Positions 43,314-52,474 of a DNA stretch of 64,000 nucleotides are shown in pieces. A program made the position numbers and the translations under genes. Position 1 is the first letter of the stretch. Each line of letters starts with the position of its first letter. Origin of the DNA: Stappia indica (lineage in GTDB: Bacteria; Pseudomonadota; Alphaproteobacteria; Rhizobiales; Stappiaceae); NCBI RefSeq assembly GCF_009789575.1, contig NZ_CP046908.1, positions 1,984,001-2,048,000 on the forward strand, written 5' to 3'. A model generated the notes under the pieces. The model was not told the origin of the DNA and searched no databases. It was given only the letters and a program-made list of their open reading frames with translations.

Positions 43314-43343
43314 TGCCAGCGCGAAGGCTGCCAGCGTGAAGGC
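43314..43343 (+). repeat. Tandem 15-bp duplication before the FecR-like gene
   Basis: Two copies of TGCCAGCGYGAAGGC (43314-43328 and 43329-43343) with one difference. The second GAAGG acts as the apparent ribosome site of the ATG at 43347, so the site itself is duplicated. Confidence 0.8.
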
Positions 43344-43346
43344 TGG

Positions 43347-44111
43347 ATGAACACGAGACCCGGGACCACCATGCGCCAGACCGCCCTTTGCCTCGGACTT
43401 GGCCTGCTCGTCAGCCTCGGCCCGGCCGCAGCGCTCGCCGACTATGTCGTCATCGCCGCCAGCGGCGTATCCGGCAGCTATTCCGCCGGAACCGAGATCG
43501 CCGACGACCGGCAGATCGACCTGCCCCAGGGCGCAAGGCTGACCCTGATCGAGCGCAGCGGCCGCATGGTCACGCTTGAGGGGCTGTTTTCCGGCACGGT
43601 TCCCGCGCCGGGCGAGAGCGGCGAAAGCGAAGCCCCCTCCACCGGATGGGATGCCCTCAAACGGCTGGTCGGTTCGGCCGAAGCCAGTTCCACAGTGCTC
43701 GGCGCGGCGCGCGCCAGCGCCGGCGACATCCCCCCGCCTCCGGGCGTCTGGGACCTCAGCACCGACAGCTCGGGTCCCCGCTGCGTCCGCAAGGGCGAGC
43801 TGACCCTGTGGCGCAAGCAGGCGGACGAGGGTCAGACCGTCTCGGCCAGAAGTGCCGCCGGCCGTCACGACGGCATCGTCTGGAAGGAGGGCGAGAACCG
43901 CCTCACCCTGCCCGATGACATGGCCATGGAGGACGGCCGCATGGTCGTCTCCATTGCCGGTGAGCTTCGGGATTTCGAGCTTTCGGTGATGCCGCAGACG
44001 CTTGCCGGCGCGCCTGCGGGACAGTTGCTTGCCTGGCTGGCGGAGCAGGACTGCCGCCGGCAGGCGCTCGCGCTGATCGCGCGCCTGCATGCAGGCGAGA
44101 CGGTAGACTGA
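43347..44111 (+). CDS. Secreted FecR-like protein of the caspase/cyclase set
   Basis: A 254-residue exported protein; signal peptide ends near residue 31 (GPAAALADYV). Residues about 33-75 look like a FecR-type beta domain (AGTEIADDRQIDLPQGARLTLIERSGRMVTLEG). A low-complexity linker follows, then a second beta-rich domain with three cysteines (RCVRKGELTLW, EQDCRRQ and one in the leader). It ends with a short helical region. It is 68 bases after the cyclase gene on the same strand. It could be the periplasmic partner or signal carrier for the CHASE2 sensor; function unknown. Confidence 0.72.
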   Translation: MNTRPGTTMRQTALCLGLGLLVSLGPAAALADYVVIAASGVSGSYSAGTEIADDRQIDLPQGARLTLIERSGRMVTLEGLFSGTVPAPGESGESEAPSTGWDALKRLVGSAEASSTVLGAARASAGDIPPPPGVWDLSTDSSGPRCVRKGELTLWRKQADEGQTVSARSAAGRHDGIVWKEGENRLTLPDDMAMEDGRMVVSIAGELRDFELSVMPQTLAGAPAGQLLAWLAEQDCRRQALALIARLHAGETVD

Positions 44112-44127
44112 GCCGGCAAGCACCGGT

Positions 44128-45366
44128 TCAGGCCGTTGCCGCCAGCCGGCGCGGACGCCCGCTCTTCAGCAGGATCAGCACGATCACCGCGATGTTGAGC
44201 ATGTTCCAGGCGATGCCGTTGAGGAACGCCGCCTGGTAGGACGCTGTCAGGTCGTAGATCCAGCCCGACATCCAGCCGCCCAGCGCCATGCCGACGATGG
44301 TGGCGGTGATCACCGCGCCCACCCGGCGCCCGGCCTCGCGAGCGGGCAGGTATTCGCGCACGACGATGGCATAGCTGGAGACGATGCCGCCCTGCGACAG
44401 GCCGAAGATCAGAGACACCATGTAGAGCGAGGCAAGCCCGTCATAGGGAATGTAGAGGAACAGCGCGAGGCACTGCAGCACGGCGCCGATCAGCAATGTC
44501 CGCAAGCCGCCGATCTTGTCGGCCAGCACGCCGGAGATCAGCCGGCTTGCAATGCCTCCGGCCAGCATCAGGGACAGCATCTCCGCCCCGCGCGCCACCC
44601 CGTAGCCGAGGTCGACGCAATAGGCGACGATATGCACCTGCGGCATCGACATGGCGACGCAGCAGCCGAGCCCGGCAAGGATCAGCAGGAACTGCAGGGC
44701 ACCGGGCGACAGCGGCGTCGTGCGCACCGGCGGCGGCGGCTCGACATGCCGGCCGCCAGTTACCATGTGCGGCGCCGGGCGCCGCAGCAGGAAGGCCATC
44801 GGCACCAGCACGGCGAGGCAGACGCAACCTGCGAGAATATAGGCGCCGCGCCAACCGTAGTCGGACATCGCCGCCTGCAGCACCAGCGGCCATATCGCTC
44901 CGGCGAAATAGTTGCCCGAAGCGGTCGCGGCCACGGCCAGTCCTCGGCGCTTGGCGAACCAGTGAGAGACATCCGCCAGCAGCGGACCGAAGGTCGCCGC
45001 CGAGCCGAAGCCGATCATGGCGCCTTGCAGCACGGTGAAGATCCAGATCGAGCTCGCCTGCGAGGCCAGCAGGAACCCCGAGCCCAGCAGCACGGATGCC
45101 AGCGCCAGAGGCACCATCACGCCGAGGCGGTCGACGAAGCGGCCGATGAAGAGATTGCCGAGCGCGAAGCCGATCATCGTCGCCGTGTAGGGCAGCGAGG
45201 CGTCCGCCCGGTCGACGCCGAACTCGCGCTCCACCGCCGGCAGCACCACCACCACGGACCACATGCCCGCCCCGCCGATGGTGGCGAGAAACATGGAAAG
45301 TCCCAGCCGGGCCCAGGCATAGCTGCTGTCGACACCGCCCGTGTCGTGGGTCTGGCTTCCCTGCAT
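44128..45366 (-). CDS. MFS transporter (oxalate/formate-antiporter-like)
   Basis: A 412-residue major-facilitator protein with 12 hydrophobic segments. The family loop between segments 2 and 3 is visible as GNLFIGRFVDRLGVMVPL and repeated after segment 8 as GVLADKIGGLRTLLIG. FGLSQGGIVSSYAIVVREYLPAREAGRRVG is typical of monocarboxylate/oxalate-type members. The start is ATG 45366 with GGAGG 11 bases upstream; a TTG-started extension to 45420 is less likely. No catabolic neighbour hints at the substrate. Confidence 0.9.
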   Translation of the reverse strand: MQGSQTHDTGGVDSSYAWARLGLSMFLATIGGAGMWSVVVVLPAVEREFGVDRADASLPYTATMIGFALGNLFIGRFVDRLGVMVPLALASVLLGSGFLLASQASSIWIFTVLQGAMIGFGSAATFGPLLADVSHWFAKRRGLAVAATASGNYFAGAIWPLVLQAAMSDYGWRGAYILAGCVCLAVLVPMAFLLRRPAPHMVTGGRHVEPPPPVRTTPLSPGALQFLLILAGLGCCVAMSMPQVHIVAYCVDLGYGVARGAEMLSLMLAGGIASRLISGVLADKIGGLRTLLIGAVLQCLALFLYIPYDGLASLYMVSLIFGLSQGGIVSSYAIVVREYLPAREAGRRVGAVITATIVGMALGGWMSGWIYDLTASYQAAFLNGIAWNMLNIAVIVLILLKSGRPRRLAATA

Positions 45367-45495
45367 GGCGTGAGCGTCCTCCCGGTTGCCCGCATGTCTC
45401 CCGCATGCAGGCTTTTTCAACCGGTTACTACCCTATGACGGGCCTTTCAACGCCAATCGGCTGCAACATCAGGCTGACGTAGCGGCGCAAGACCC

Positions 45496-46584
45496 TTAGC
45501 AGGTGCCGGCTTGGCGAGGCCCGGCAGCCGTGTCCGCCGCGAGCGCCGCCTCGGCCGCCTGCGCCTCGGCCGGGCGCAGGAAGGGGCGGCCCCAAAGCCG
45601 CGCCAGCAGCCAGTCGCCATCGCCCTCGCTGGAGCGCCGGTGCGACATGTCCCGCTCGGGCACGATGGGCGCGTATCCGGCTTCGCCGCGCTCGGCGACC
45701 GCGAAGCGGAAGACATAGGCCGGCGTCAGGCCCATGCGCAGGTCGGAGACCACAAGCCGGTTCCCCAGCTCCTCGACGCGCAGATAGCCGCGGCTGAACC
45801 AGTCGAGCTTGGCAAAGGCGGGATTGGCCGCAAGGCACTCGGCGAACCTGCCGCCCCGGTCGTGGGTGTAGATCGTCGGAGGGCCGTCCGCATCGAGCAG
45901 CGACAGGTAGAGATTGTGGTAGCGCTCGTCCTCCATGCCTATCACCTTCCACACCACCGTGTTGAAGGGGGCGGCGATGGCGAAGACCCGGTCCGGCACG
46001 ATCCCGGCTTCCGCGAAGATGCGACTGGCACGCGCCTCCATATGCGCCTGCAGCCCGACCGTCAGCGCCATATAGGCCGTGCTGAGAGCGAGCGCGGCGG
46101 CATTCGCCCGCCCAAGGCGCGGCGACCACTCGCGCCGGGCCAGCGCCCAGATCACGACGGCAAGCAGCGGCAACGTGTAGAGCGGATCGATGATGAAGAC
46201 CGAGCCGACGCCGACCGGATCGGGAAAGATCGGCCAGAACAGCCGCGTCCCGTAGACCGTCATGGCATCGATCAAGGCATGGGTGGCAAAGCAGAGATAG
46301 ACCGTCAGCCAGACGCGCAGGTGCTGCTCGCGCAACGAGCGGAACAACCGCACCAGCACCTCGCCGAAGACCGGCGCCGCCAGCGCCTGGATGAACAGCG
46401 AATGCGTCGCTCCGCGATGCAGCACGAAACTGTCGACCGGATCGGCAAAGGGCAGCAGGACATCGAGATCCGGCAACGTGCCGAGCACCCCGCCGACCAG
46501 GGCCGCCCGGCGCGGACCGAGGGTCTTGCCGAGGCAGGCGGTCGAAACGGCTGCACCGAGCACAAACTGGGTGAGAGAATCCAT
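45496..46584 (-). CDS. YdjM-family membrane-bound metal-dependent hydrolase-like protein
   Basis: A 362-residue protein with four to five hydrophobic segments in the first half. His/Asp motifs typical of the family are MDSLTQFVLGAAV, LGTLPDLDVLLPF, LHRGATHSL and FATHALIDAMTVYG. Relatives are annotated as LexA-regulated membrane hydrolases (YdjM/YfhO group). The C-terminal half is soluble and less conserved. It stands alone, and its role is unproven in any organism I can name. Confidence 0.82.
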   Translation of the reverse strand: MDSLTQFVLGAAVSTACLGKTLGPRRAALVGGVLGTLPDLDVLLPFADPVDSFVLHRGATHSLFIQALAAPVFGEVLVRLFRSLREQHLRVWLTVYLCFATHALIDAMTVYGTRLFWPIFPDPVGVGSVFIIDPLYTLPLLAVVIWALARREWSPRLGRANAAALALSTAYMALTVGLQAHMEARASRIFAEAGIVPDRVFAIAAPFNTVVWKVIGMEDERYHNLYLSLLDADGPPTIYTHDRGGRFAECLAANPAFAKLDWFSRGYLRVEELGNRLVVSDLRMGLTPAYVFRFAVAERGEAGYAPIVPERDMSHRRSSEGDGDWLLARLWGRPFLRPAEAQAAEAALAADTAAGPRQAGTC

Positions 46585-46744
46585 GGGCGGGTCTTGTCCA
46601 AGACAGGCACGCGAGCGGCACGGCGGAGGCGATCTCCACCGCGCCGCTCGCGTGGCATTCGGAAGCGTTGCGTTGCGCCCTCACATAGGGCCGGCGCGCA
46701 CCGCCTGCCAGTGCGAATGACGGCCCGGCAGGGCGAGGCCAGTC

Positions 46745-47917
46745 TTACAGCGAAATCCACCGGCCGTTCGCGCGCGAGGACCGCACGCAGGCATCGATGA
46801 AGGCCATGCCGGCCATGCCGTCCGAAATGCCCGGATAGAGCACCTCCGGCCCCGCCGTCTTGCCGGCACGTGCGGCGCGGATCGCGTGCGCGGCTTCCTG
46901 GTAGATCGTCGCAAACCCCTCCAGATAGCCTTCCGGGTGACCGGCCGGCACGCGGGTAACCCGGCCGGCCGCTGCACCGGCTCCCGCCCCGCCGCGGGTG
47001 ATCAGCCGCTTGGGCTCCCCGAAGGGCGTGAACCACAGGTGGTTGGGCTGCTCCTGCTCCCACTCCAGCCCGCCCTTCTCGCCATACACGCGAAGGCGCA
47101 GGCCGTTCTCGTTGCCGGGCGCCACCTGGCTTGCCCACAGCATGCCGCGCGCACCGCCCCGGAAGCGCAGCATCACCTGGACGTTGTCGTCGAGACGCCG
47201 CCCCTCCACGAAGGTGGTGAGCTCGGCGGACAGTTCCGCAAGCTCGAGACCGGAGACGAAACAGGCGAGATTGTAGGCATGGGTACCGATGTCGCCGACG
47301 CAGCCGCCGGCCCCCGAACGCTGCGGATCGGTGCGCCAGTCCGCCTGCTTTTGCCCGCTCGCCTCCAGCCGCTCCGTCAGCCAGTCCTGCGGATACTCCG
47401 CCTGCACCACACGGATCGTGCCGAGCTCGCCTGCGGCGATCATCTCGCGCGCCTGCCGGATCATCGGATAGCCGGTATAGTTGTGGGTCAGCACGAATAG
47501 GGCACCGGAGGTCTCGGCAAGCGCCGCCAGCTTCTTCGCATCAGCCATCGTGGACGTCAGCGGCTTGTCACAGATCACGTGGATGCCGCGCTTCAGGAAT
47601 TCGCGCGCGGCCGGGTAGTGCATGTGGTTCGGCGTGACGATGGCGACCGCCTCGATACCGTCCTTCAGCCGCGCCTCGCGCTTGGCCATCTCCGCGAACG
47701 AACCGTAGCTGCGGTCGGGCGCAAGGCCGAGCGCAGCAGCCGATGCCTTCGCCCGTTCCGGGTCGGACGACAGCGCGCCCGCCACCAGCGCGAACTGGCC
47801 GTCGAGCCGCGCCGCCATGCGGTGGACGCCGCCGATAAAGGCGCCCTCGCCGCCGCCCACCATGCCAAGGCGGATCGCTCCTCCGCCCCGCGTTTCCTGT
47901 CCTGCTTCGATCGCCAT
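46745..47917 (-). CDS. Gfo/Idh/MocA-family sugar dehydrogenase
   Basis: A 390-residue NAD(P)-dependent dehydrogenase: Rossmann start LGMVGGGEGAFIGGVHRMAA, active-site Lys in HVICDKPLTST and catalytic-type His in VGDIGTHAYNLACF. ATG 47917 is preceded by GGGAGGAAGG. It is the last gene of the long minus-strand catabolic operon, 39 bases after the isomerase-like gene. It probably oxidises a sugar or polyol brought in by the ABC system; related pairs with TIM-barrel isomerases are known in inositol and rare-sugar pathways. Confidence 0.9.
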   Translation of the reverse strand: MAIEAGQETRGGGAIRLGMVGGGEGAFIGGVHRMAARLDGQFALVAGALSSDPERAKASAAALGLAPDRSYGSFAEMAKREARLKDGIEAVAIVTPNHMHYPAAREFLKRGIHVICDKPLTSTMADAKKLAALAETSGALFVLTHNYTGYPMIRQAREMIAAGELGTIRVVQAEYPQDWLTERLEASGQKQADWRTDPQRSGAGGCVGDIGTHAYNLACFVSGLELAELSAELTTFVEGRRLDDNVQVMLRFRGGARGMLWASQVAPGNENGLRLRVYGEKGGLEWEQEQPNHLWFTPFGEPKRLITRGGAGAGAAAGRVTRVPAGHPEGYLEGFATIYQEAAHAIRAARAGKTAGPEVLYPGISDGMAGMAFIDACVRSSRANGRWISL

Positions 47918-47956
47918 CGCTGCCTTCCTCCCGTTGCTGGCGCTCTCGTGGTGCCG

Positions 47957-49012
47957 TCAGTCGATCCCCAGCATGCGCCGGTTCGCCGCCTCGTCCGCTC
48001 CGCCGGCCGCGAAGTCGTCGAACGCCTTTTCCGTCACCCGGATGATGTGGCCGGAGATGAAAGGCGCGCCTTCCGCGGCGCCGTCCTCGGGATGCTTCAG
48101 GCAGCATTCCCACTCCAGCACAGCCCAGGAATCGTAGTCGTAGGCCGCAAGCTTGGAGAAAATGCCCGCGAAATCGACCTGTCCGTCGCCGAGCGAGCGG
48201 AACCGCGCGGCGCGGTTCCCCCAGGACTGGTAGCCGGAATAGACGCCCTGCCGGCCATCCGGATTGAACTCGGCATCCTTGACGTGAAACGCCTTGATCC
48301 GCTCGTGGTAGATGTCGATGAAGGCGAGATAATCGAGCTGCTGCAGCACGAAATGAGAAGGGTCGTAGTTGATGCAGCAGCGCGGGTGGTCGCCGACCGC
48401 CTCCAGGAACATCTCGAAGGTCGCCCCATCGAAAATGTCCTCGCCCGGATGGATCTCGTAGCAAAGATCGACACCGGCCTCGTCATAGGCATCCAGGATC
48501 GGGCACCAGCGGCGGGCCAGTTCGGCGAAGGCAGTCTCGACCAGCCCCGCCGGGCGCTGCGGCCACGGATAGACGTAGGGCCAGGCCAGCGCACCGGGAA
48601 AGGACACGCTGGCGCCGAGGCCGAGCCGGCGAGAAGCTTTCGCCGCCTTGCGCATCTGGTCGGTCGCCCATTCCTGCCGCGCCTGCGGATTGCCGCGCAC
48701 ATGCGGCGCGGCGAAGCCGTCGAAGGCCGCGTCATAGGCCGGGTTCACCGCGACCAGCTGGCCCTGCAGATGGGTGGAGAGCTCGGTGATCTCGACACCC
48801 GCCTCTCGGCAGATGCCCGCCACCTCGTCGCAATAGTCCTGACTGTCCGCCGCCCTGTCGAGATCGAACAGCCGTCCGTCCCAGGTCGGTATCTGCACGC
48901 CCTTGTAGCCGAGCGAGGCGGCCCAGCCGGCAATCTCGCCCAGGGAGTTGAAGGGCGCCGTGTCACCGGCGAACTGCGCCAGGAAAATCCCCGGCCCTTT
49001 CATCGTTTTCAT
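47957..49012 (-). CDS. Sugar phosphate isomerase/epimerase-like TIM-barrel protein
   Basis: A 351-residue xylose-isomerase-like TIM barrel (AP endonuclease 2 superfamily). Metal-ligand-type residues appear in LCYEIHPGEDIFDG (Glu), CINYDPSHFVLQ (Asp, His), IKAFHVKDAEF (His, Asp) and VLEWECCLK (Glu). The start is ATG 49012 with GGGAGGAG upstream. It lies between DhaK and the Gfo/Idh dehydrogenase. It should isomerise or epimerise a keto sugar or its phosphate; substrate open. Confidence 0.88.
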   Translation of the reverse strand: MKTMKGPGIFLAQFAGDTAPFNSLGEIAGWAASLGYKGVQIPTWDGRLFDLDRAADSQDYCDEVAGICREAGVEITELSTHLQGQLVAVNPAYDAAFDGFAAPHVRGNPQARQEWATDQMRKAAKASRRLGLGASVSFPGALAWPYVYPWPQRPAGLVETAFAELARRWCPILDAYDEAGVDLCYEIHPGEDIFDGATFEMFLEAVGDHPRCCINYDPSHFVLQQLDYLAFIDIYHERIKAFHVKDAEFNPDGRQGVYSGYQSWGNRAARFRSLGDGQVDFAGIFSKLAAYDYDSWAVLEWECCLKHPEDGAAEGAPFISGHIIRVTEKAFDDFAAGGADEAANRRMLGID

Positions 49013-49091
49013 TGGCTTGTCTCCTCCCGTTTCGCAGCCTTGCTGCCTGTCGTCTTGCCCGCCCGAAACCCGCTCCCGCGGCTCTTGCGCC

Positions 49092-50081
49092 TCACATCCC
49101 CCAGCGCAAGGCAGCCGTGTGGACCGGCGCATCCCAGAGCGCCTTCAGCTCCTCGTCCAGCACCGTGACCGTCAGCGAGCATCCCGCCATGTCCAGCGAG
49201 GTCACGTAATTGCCGACCAGCGAACGGGCGATGGACAGGCTTGCGGCCTCCAACTTGTCCGCCGCGGCATCGTACATGACGTAGAGCTCCATCGCCGGCG
49301 TCGCGCCGAAGCCGTTGACGAAGAGCAGCACCTCGCCACCCGCCGCATCGCCGAGATCCTTGAGGATAGCACCCATCATCTCGGCGGCGATGTCGTCGGC
49401 GCTGGCCAGCTTGACGCGGCGGCGCCCCGGTTCCCCGTGGATGCCGACGCCCATCTCCATCTCGTCCTCGCCGATCTCGAACATCGGCTTGCCGGCGGCC
49501 GGGACCGTGCAGCTGGTCAGCGCCACGCCCATGGACCGAGTGCGGGCGTTGACCTTGTCGCCCAAGGCCTTCAGCGCTGCGAGATCGCGCCCCTCCTCGG
49601 CCGCGGCCCCGACGATCTTCTCCACCACCAGCGTGCCGGCGACCCCGCGCCGGCCCGTGGTGTAGAGCGAGTCCTCCACCGCGACATCGTCGTTGGTGAG
49701 GACCGTCGCCACCTCGCCGGAAGCCATCTCGGCCGCCATCTCGAAGTTCATGACGTCGCCCTCGTAGTTCTTGACTATGAAGAGCACGCCGCCGCCGGTA
49801 TCCACCGCCTCGACCGCCGCCAGCATCTGGTCGGGCGTCGGCGAGGTGAACACCTGGCCCGGGCAGGCCGCATCCAGCATGCCATGGCCGACCAGCCCGC
49901 CATGCAGCGGCTCGTGACCGGACCCGCCGCCGGAGACCAGCGCCACCTTGCCGGCTTTAACGTCCTTGCGGCGGACGAATTTCAGCTCTTCGCCGGCAAC
50001 GAGAATGTCGCCATGCGCCCGGCAGAACCCGTTGAGGCTGTCGGTAAGCACGGTGTCGACGGAATTGATCAGCTTCTTCAT
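49092..50081 (-). CDS. dhaK: Dihydroxyacetone kinase subunit DhaK
   Basis: A 329-residue DhaK: substrate-binding subunit that holds dihydroxyacetone through a covalent hemiaminal to His, here in GVGIHGEPGRRR near residue 215. VSGGGSGHEPLHGGLVG and FIVKNYEGDVMNFEMA are diagnostic. It works with DhaL and DhaM, whose genes are upstream in the same operon. DhaK-type subunits can also accept erythrulose-like ketoses, which fits the nearby isomerase and dehydrogenase. Confidence 0.95.
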   Translation of the reverse strand: MKKLINSVDTVLTDSLNGFCRAHGDILVAGEELKFVRRKDVKAGKVALVSGGGSGHEPLHGGLVGHGMLDAACPGQVFTSPTPDQMLAAVEAVDTGGGVLFIVKNYEGDVMNFEMAAEMASGEVATVLTNDDVAVEDSLYTTGRRGVAGTLVVEKIVGAAAEEGRDLAALKALGDKVNARTRSMGVALTSCTVPAAGKPMFEIGEDEMEMGVGIHGEPGRRRVKLASADDIAAEMMGAILKDLGDAAGGEVLLFVNGFGATPAMELYVMYDAAADKLEAASLSIARSLVGNYVTSLDMAGCSLTVTVLDEELKALWDAPVHTAALRWGM

Positions 50082-50099
50082 CGCTTCCTCCCGAAAGGC

Positions 50100-50546
50100 T
50101 TATTGGGTCGCGGCCTCGTCGCCATCCTCCTCCAGCAGGTCAGCAAGGTCGCGAATGACATTGTCGAGCAGGACGTCCAGCCGCCGGTTGCGTTCCGGGT
50201 CGCCGAGATCGGGCAGCAGCAGCGTGCGCGCCCTCAGCTTCGGGCCTCGGTCGACCAGCGACTGGCGCCGCGGATGGGCCACCGCGTAGGCCTCCAGGAA
50301 GGCCTCGCGCTCGCGCGGCGAGAAGTGGCAGACTTCCAGGATCGGCTCGATATGGGCCGCCGGGATCGGCGTCGAATAGGCCGGGTTGGTGATCTGCGAG
50401 ACGAAGCTCCGGTTCTTGCCCAGCACGGCCGCGATCCGCTGCCGCGTCCCGGAGGGGCGCTTGTCCAGCACCTTCTGCAGCACCGCCTTGTAGACGGCGA
50501 CCAGTTGCGCGCTCTCGGGCGCCGGGGTCTCGGGCGGTCTAGCCAT
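50100..50546 (-). CDS. Small helix-turn-helix protein of the Dha phosphotransfer operon
   Basis: A 148-residue protein with an N-terminal XRE-like helix-turn-helix (GTRQRIAAVLGKNRSFVSQITN), a middle part starting PAYSTPIPAAHIEPILEVCHFSPREREAFLEAY and an acidic end. It overlaps the enzyme I gene by 8 bases and precedes dhaK by 18 bases, so it is made with the kinase. It might regulate the operon in response to the phosphorylation state, as DhaR does elsewhere by other means. I do not know a characterised homologue. Confidence 0.68.
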   Translation of the reverse strand: MARPPETPAPESAQLVAVYKAVLQKVLDKRPSGTRQRIAAVLGKNRSFVSQITNPAYSTPIPAAHIEPILEVCHFSPREREAFLEAYAVAHPRRQSLVDRGPKLRARTLLLPDLGDPERNRRLDVLLDNVIRDLADLLEEDGDEAATQ

Positions 50547-52155
50547 CGTCGCCAAGCCGCATTCCGGCAATCGCCGCCTTGACCCTTGCAAGGGCCGCCG
50601 GTGCCACTGAAACCCGCCGCAGCCCGCAGGCGAGCAGCTTCGGCAGAACGGCAAGGTCGCTGCCCGCATCGCCGCACAGGCTGACCGGAAGGCCAGCTGC
50701 CGCACCCCCGCGCAAGGTGGAGGCGACGAGCGCCAGCACCGCCGGATCGTCGGCCCGTCCGAGCGTCGCCACGTCCGGCGAATCCCGGCCCGCCGCCAGC
50801 ACGTATTGCGTCAGATCATTGGAACCGATGGAGAAGAATGCCGCAGCCGTAAACCGCTCGGGCGTCACCGCAACGGCCGGCACCTCGACCATGATGCCGA
50901 GCGGCGGACGCACCGCCTCGTGCCCCTCGGAACGAAGCTCTGCGACGCACCCGTCCAGCAGCCGCGCCGCCTCAGCGATCTCCTCCGGTACGGAGACCAT
51001 CGGCAGCATCACCTGGAGAGTGCCGTGGCAGCCCGCGCGCGCCAACGCCCGTAACTGTACGCGGAACACGTCCGGCCGCCGCAGGGAGAGCCGGATCCCC
51101 CGGCAGCCGAGGAACGGGTTTCTCTCCTCGATGGTGAGGCCGGGAACGGGCTTGTCGCCGCCGGCGTCCAGCGTGCGGATGGTGACGCTGCGCCCGCCCG
51201 CCCACTCCAGCACCTTGCGATAGGCGCGGTACTGGCTGTCCTCGTCCGGCAGCCCATCGGGGCCGTGAAAGAGGAACTCGGTGCGCATCAGGCCGATGCC
51301 ATCGCAATGGGCCGGATCGAGCGCGTCGACCTCTTCCGGCGCCGCGACATTGATCATCACCGAGATCGACACACCGCAGGCGGTCGCCGCCGGACGGTTG
51401 AGATAGCTCTTCGCCACCTCCGCCTCGCGTGCCAGTGCTTCCGCCCGCTCGGCATGCTGCCCGCGCGCCGCCTCGTCCGGGTTGAAGCAGACGCGGCCGC
51501 TGTCGCCGTCGACCAGCGCGTCCTGGAGATCGCTTGTGTCGAACGCTCCGAGCCCGGTCACCATCGGCACGCCGCGCGCCCGCGCCAGCATCGCCACATG
51601 GCTGGAGGGGCTGCCTTCCGCCAGCGCGATGCCACCACCGGCGGACCAGTCCGTCTCCAGGAAACGCGTCGGCGTCAGGTCTTTGCCGACGAGCACGGCT
51701 CCTGCGGCGGAAGCCGCGCCCTCCTCGCCCGACAGCGCCCTCAGCACCCGCTCGCGGATATCGGCAAGGTCGGCGGAGCGGGCGCGGAAATACTCGTCGT
51801 CCGAGGCGCGATAATCGGCAATCGCGGCATCGAGAGCCCCGGCAAAGGCTGCAGCTGCCGAGGCCCCGCCGGCAATCGCCGCGCGCGCCGGCGCGGTCAG
51901 TTCCTCGTCTTCCAGCATCGCCAGCTGGAACTCCAGCATCTCCGCCGCGTCCGGCTCCACCGTCTCCATCAGGGCGGCAATCTGCGCGGAGGCGGCATCC
52001 AGCGCCGCCGCGAGGTTTGCGGCTTCCGCGTCCGGATCGCCTGCCGTGCGCGTCCCCGCCACGACCTTGTCGACCACCACGACAGGACCGGCCGCGAGGC
52101 CGGGCGAGGCCGCCCTGCCGACAAGCTCTGGTCCCGGTGCTGGCGCTCCTGTCAT
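50539..52155 (-). CDS. PTS enzyme I (PEP-protein phosphotransferase) of the Dha system
   Basis: A 538-residue enzyme I. The phosphohistidine is His186 in EGSPSSHVAMLARARGVPMVTGL. The PEP-binding barrel shows GIGLMRTEFLFHG, RTLDAGGDKPVPGL, NPFLGCRGIRLSL, FFSIGSNDLTQYVLAAGRD and the active-site Cys in VSLCGDAG. It is complete, unlike the EI fragment fused into E. coli DhaM. It takes phosphate from PEP to the HPr encoded just upstream (5-base gap). Confidence 0.94.
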   Translation of the reverse strand: MTGAPAPGPELVGRAASPGLAAGPVVVVDKVVAGTRTAGDPDAEAANLAAALDAASAQIAALMETVEPDAAEMLEFQLAMLEDEELTAPARAAIAGGASAAAAFAGALDAAIADYRASDDEYFRARSADLADIRERVLRALSGEEGAASAAGAVLVGKDLTPTRFLETDWSAGGGIALAEGSPSSHVAMLARARGVPMVTGLGAFDTSDLQDALVDGDSGRVCFNPDEAARGQHAERAEALAREAEVAKSYLNRPAATACGVSISVMINVAAPEEVDALDPAHCDGIGLMRTEFLFHGPDGLPDEDSQYRAYRKVLEWAGGRSVTIRTLDAGGDKPVPGLTIEERNPFLGCRGIRLSLRRPDVFRVQLRALARAGCHGTLQVMLPMVSVPEEIAEAARLLDGCVAELRSEGHEAVRPPLGIMVEVPAVAVTPERFTAAAFFSIGSNDLTQYVLAAGRDSPDVATLGRADDPAVLALVASTLRGGAAAGLPVSLCGDAGSDLAVLPKLLACGLRRVSVAPAALARVKAAIAGMRLGDDG

Positions 52156-52160
52156 GCCCC

Positions 52161-52469
52161 TCACTCCGCCTCGCCCGCGGCTCCGGTTTCGAAGTCGTTG
52201 CGCACCAGCGCCACCAATGCGTCGAGCGCGCTGCGCGCATCCTCGCCGGCCGCGCGGAAATGCAGGACGGTGCCCTTCGGCGCCCGTGCCGCCATCACCT
52301 TGACGATACTCTTGGCATCGATCCAGGGGCCGTCCGCCCCCGGGCTCACCTCGATGCGCGACTGAAAGGTCTTGGCCAGCTTGGTCAGCTTCACCGAGGG
52401 ACGGGCATGCAGCCCGACTTCGTGTTCCAGCAGGACCTCGGCGGTCAGCGCCACTTCGCTCATGTCCAT
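52161..52469 (-). CDS. HPr-family phosphocarrier protein
   Basis: A 102-residue HPr. The phosphorylated residue is His21 in EHEVGLHARPSVKLTKLAK. The regulatory Ser region reads DAKSIVKVMAARAPKGT with SIVKVM at the usual Ser46 position. It carries phosphate between enzyme I and DhaM. ATG 52469 is preferred over ATG 52463. It lies 5 bases after the DhaM stop. Confidence 0.93.
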   Translation of the reverse strand: MDMSEVALTAEVLLEHEVGLHARPSVKLTKLAKTFQSRIEVSPGADGPWIDAKSIVKVMAARAPKGTVLHFRAAGEDARSALDALVALVRNDFETGAAGEAE

Positions 52470-52474
52470 TGTCC

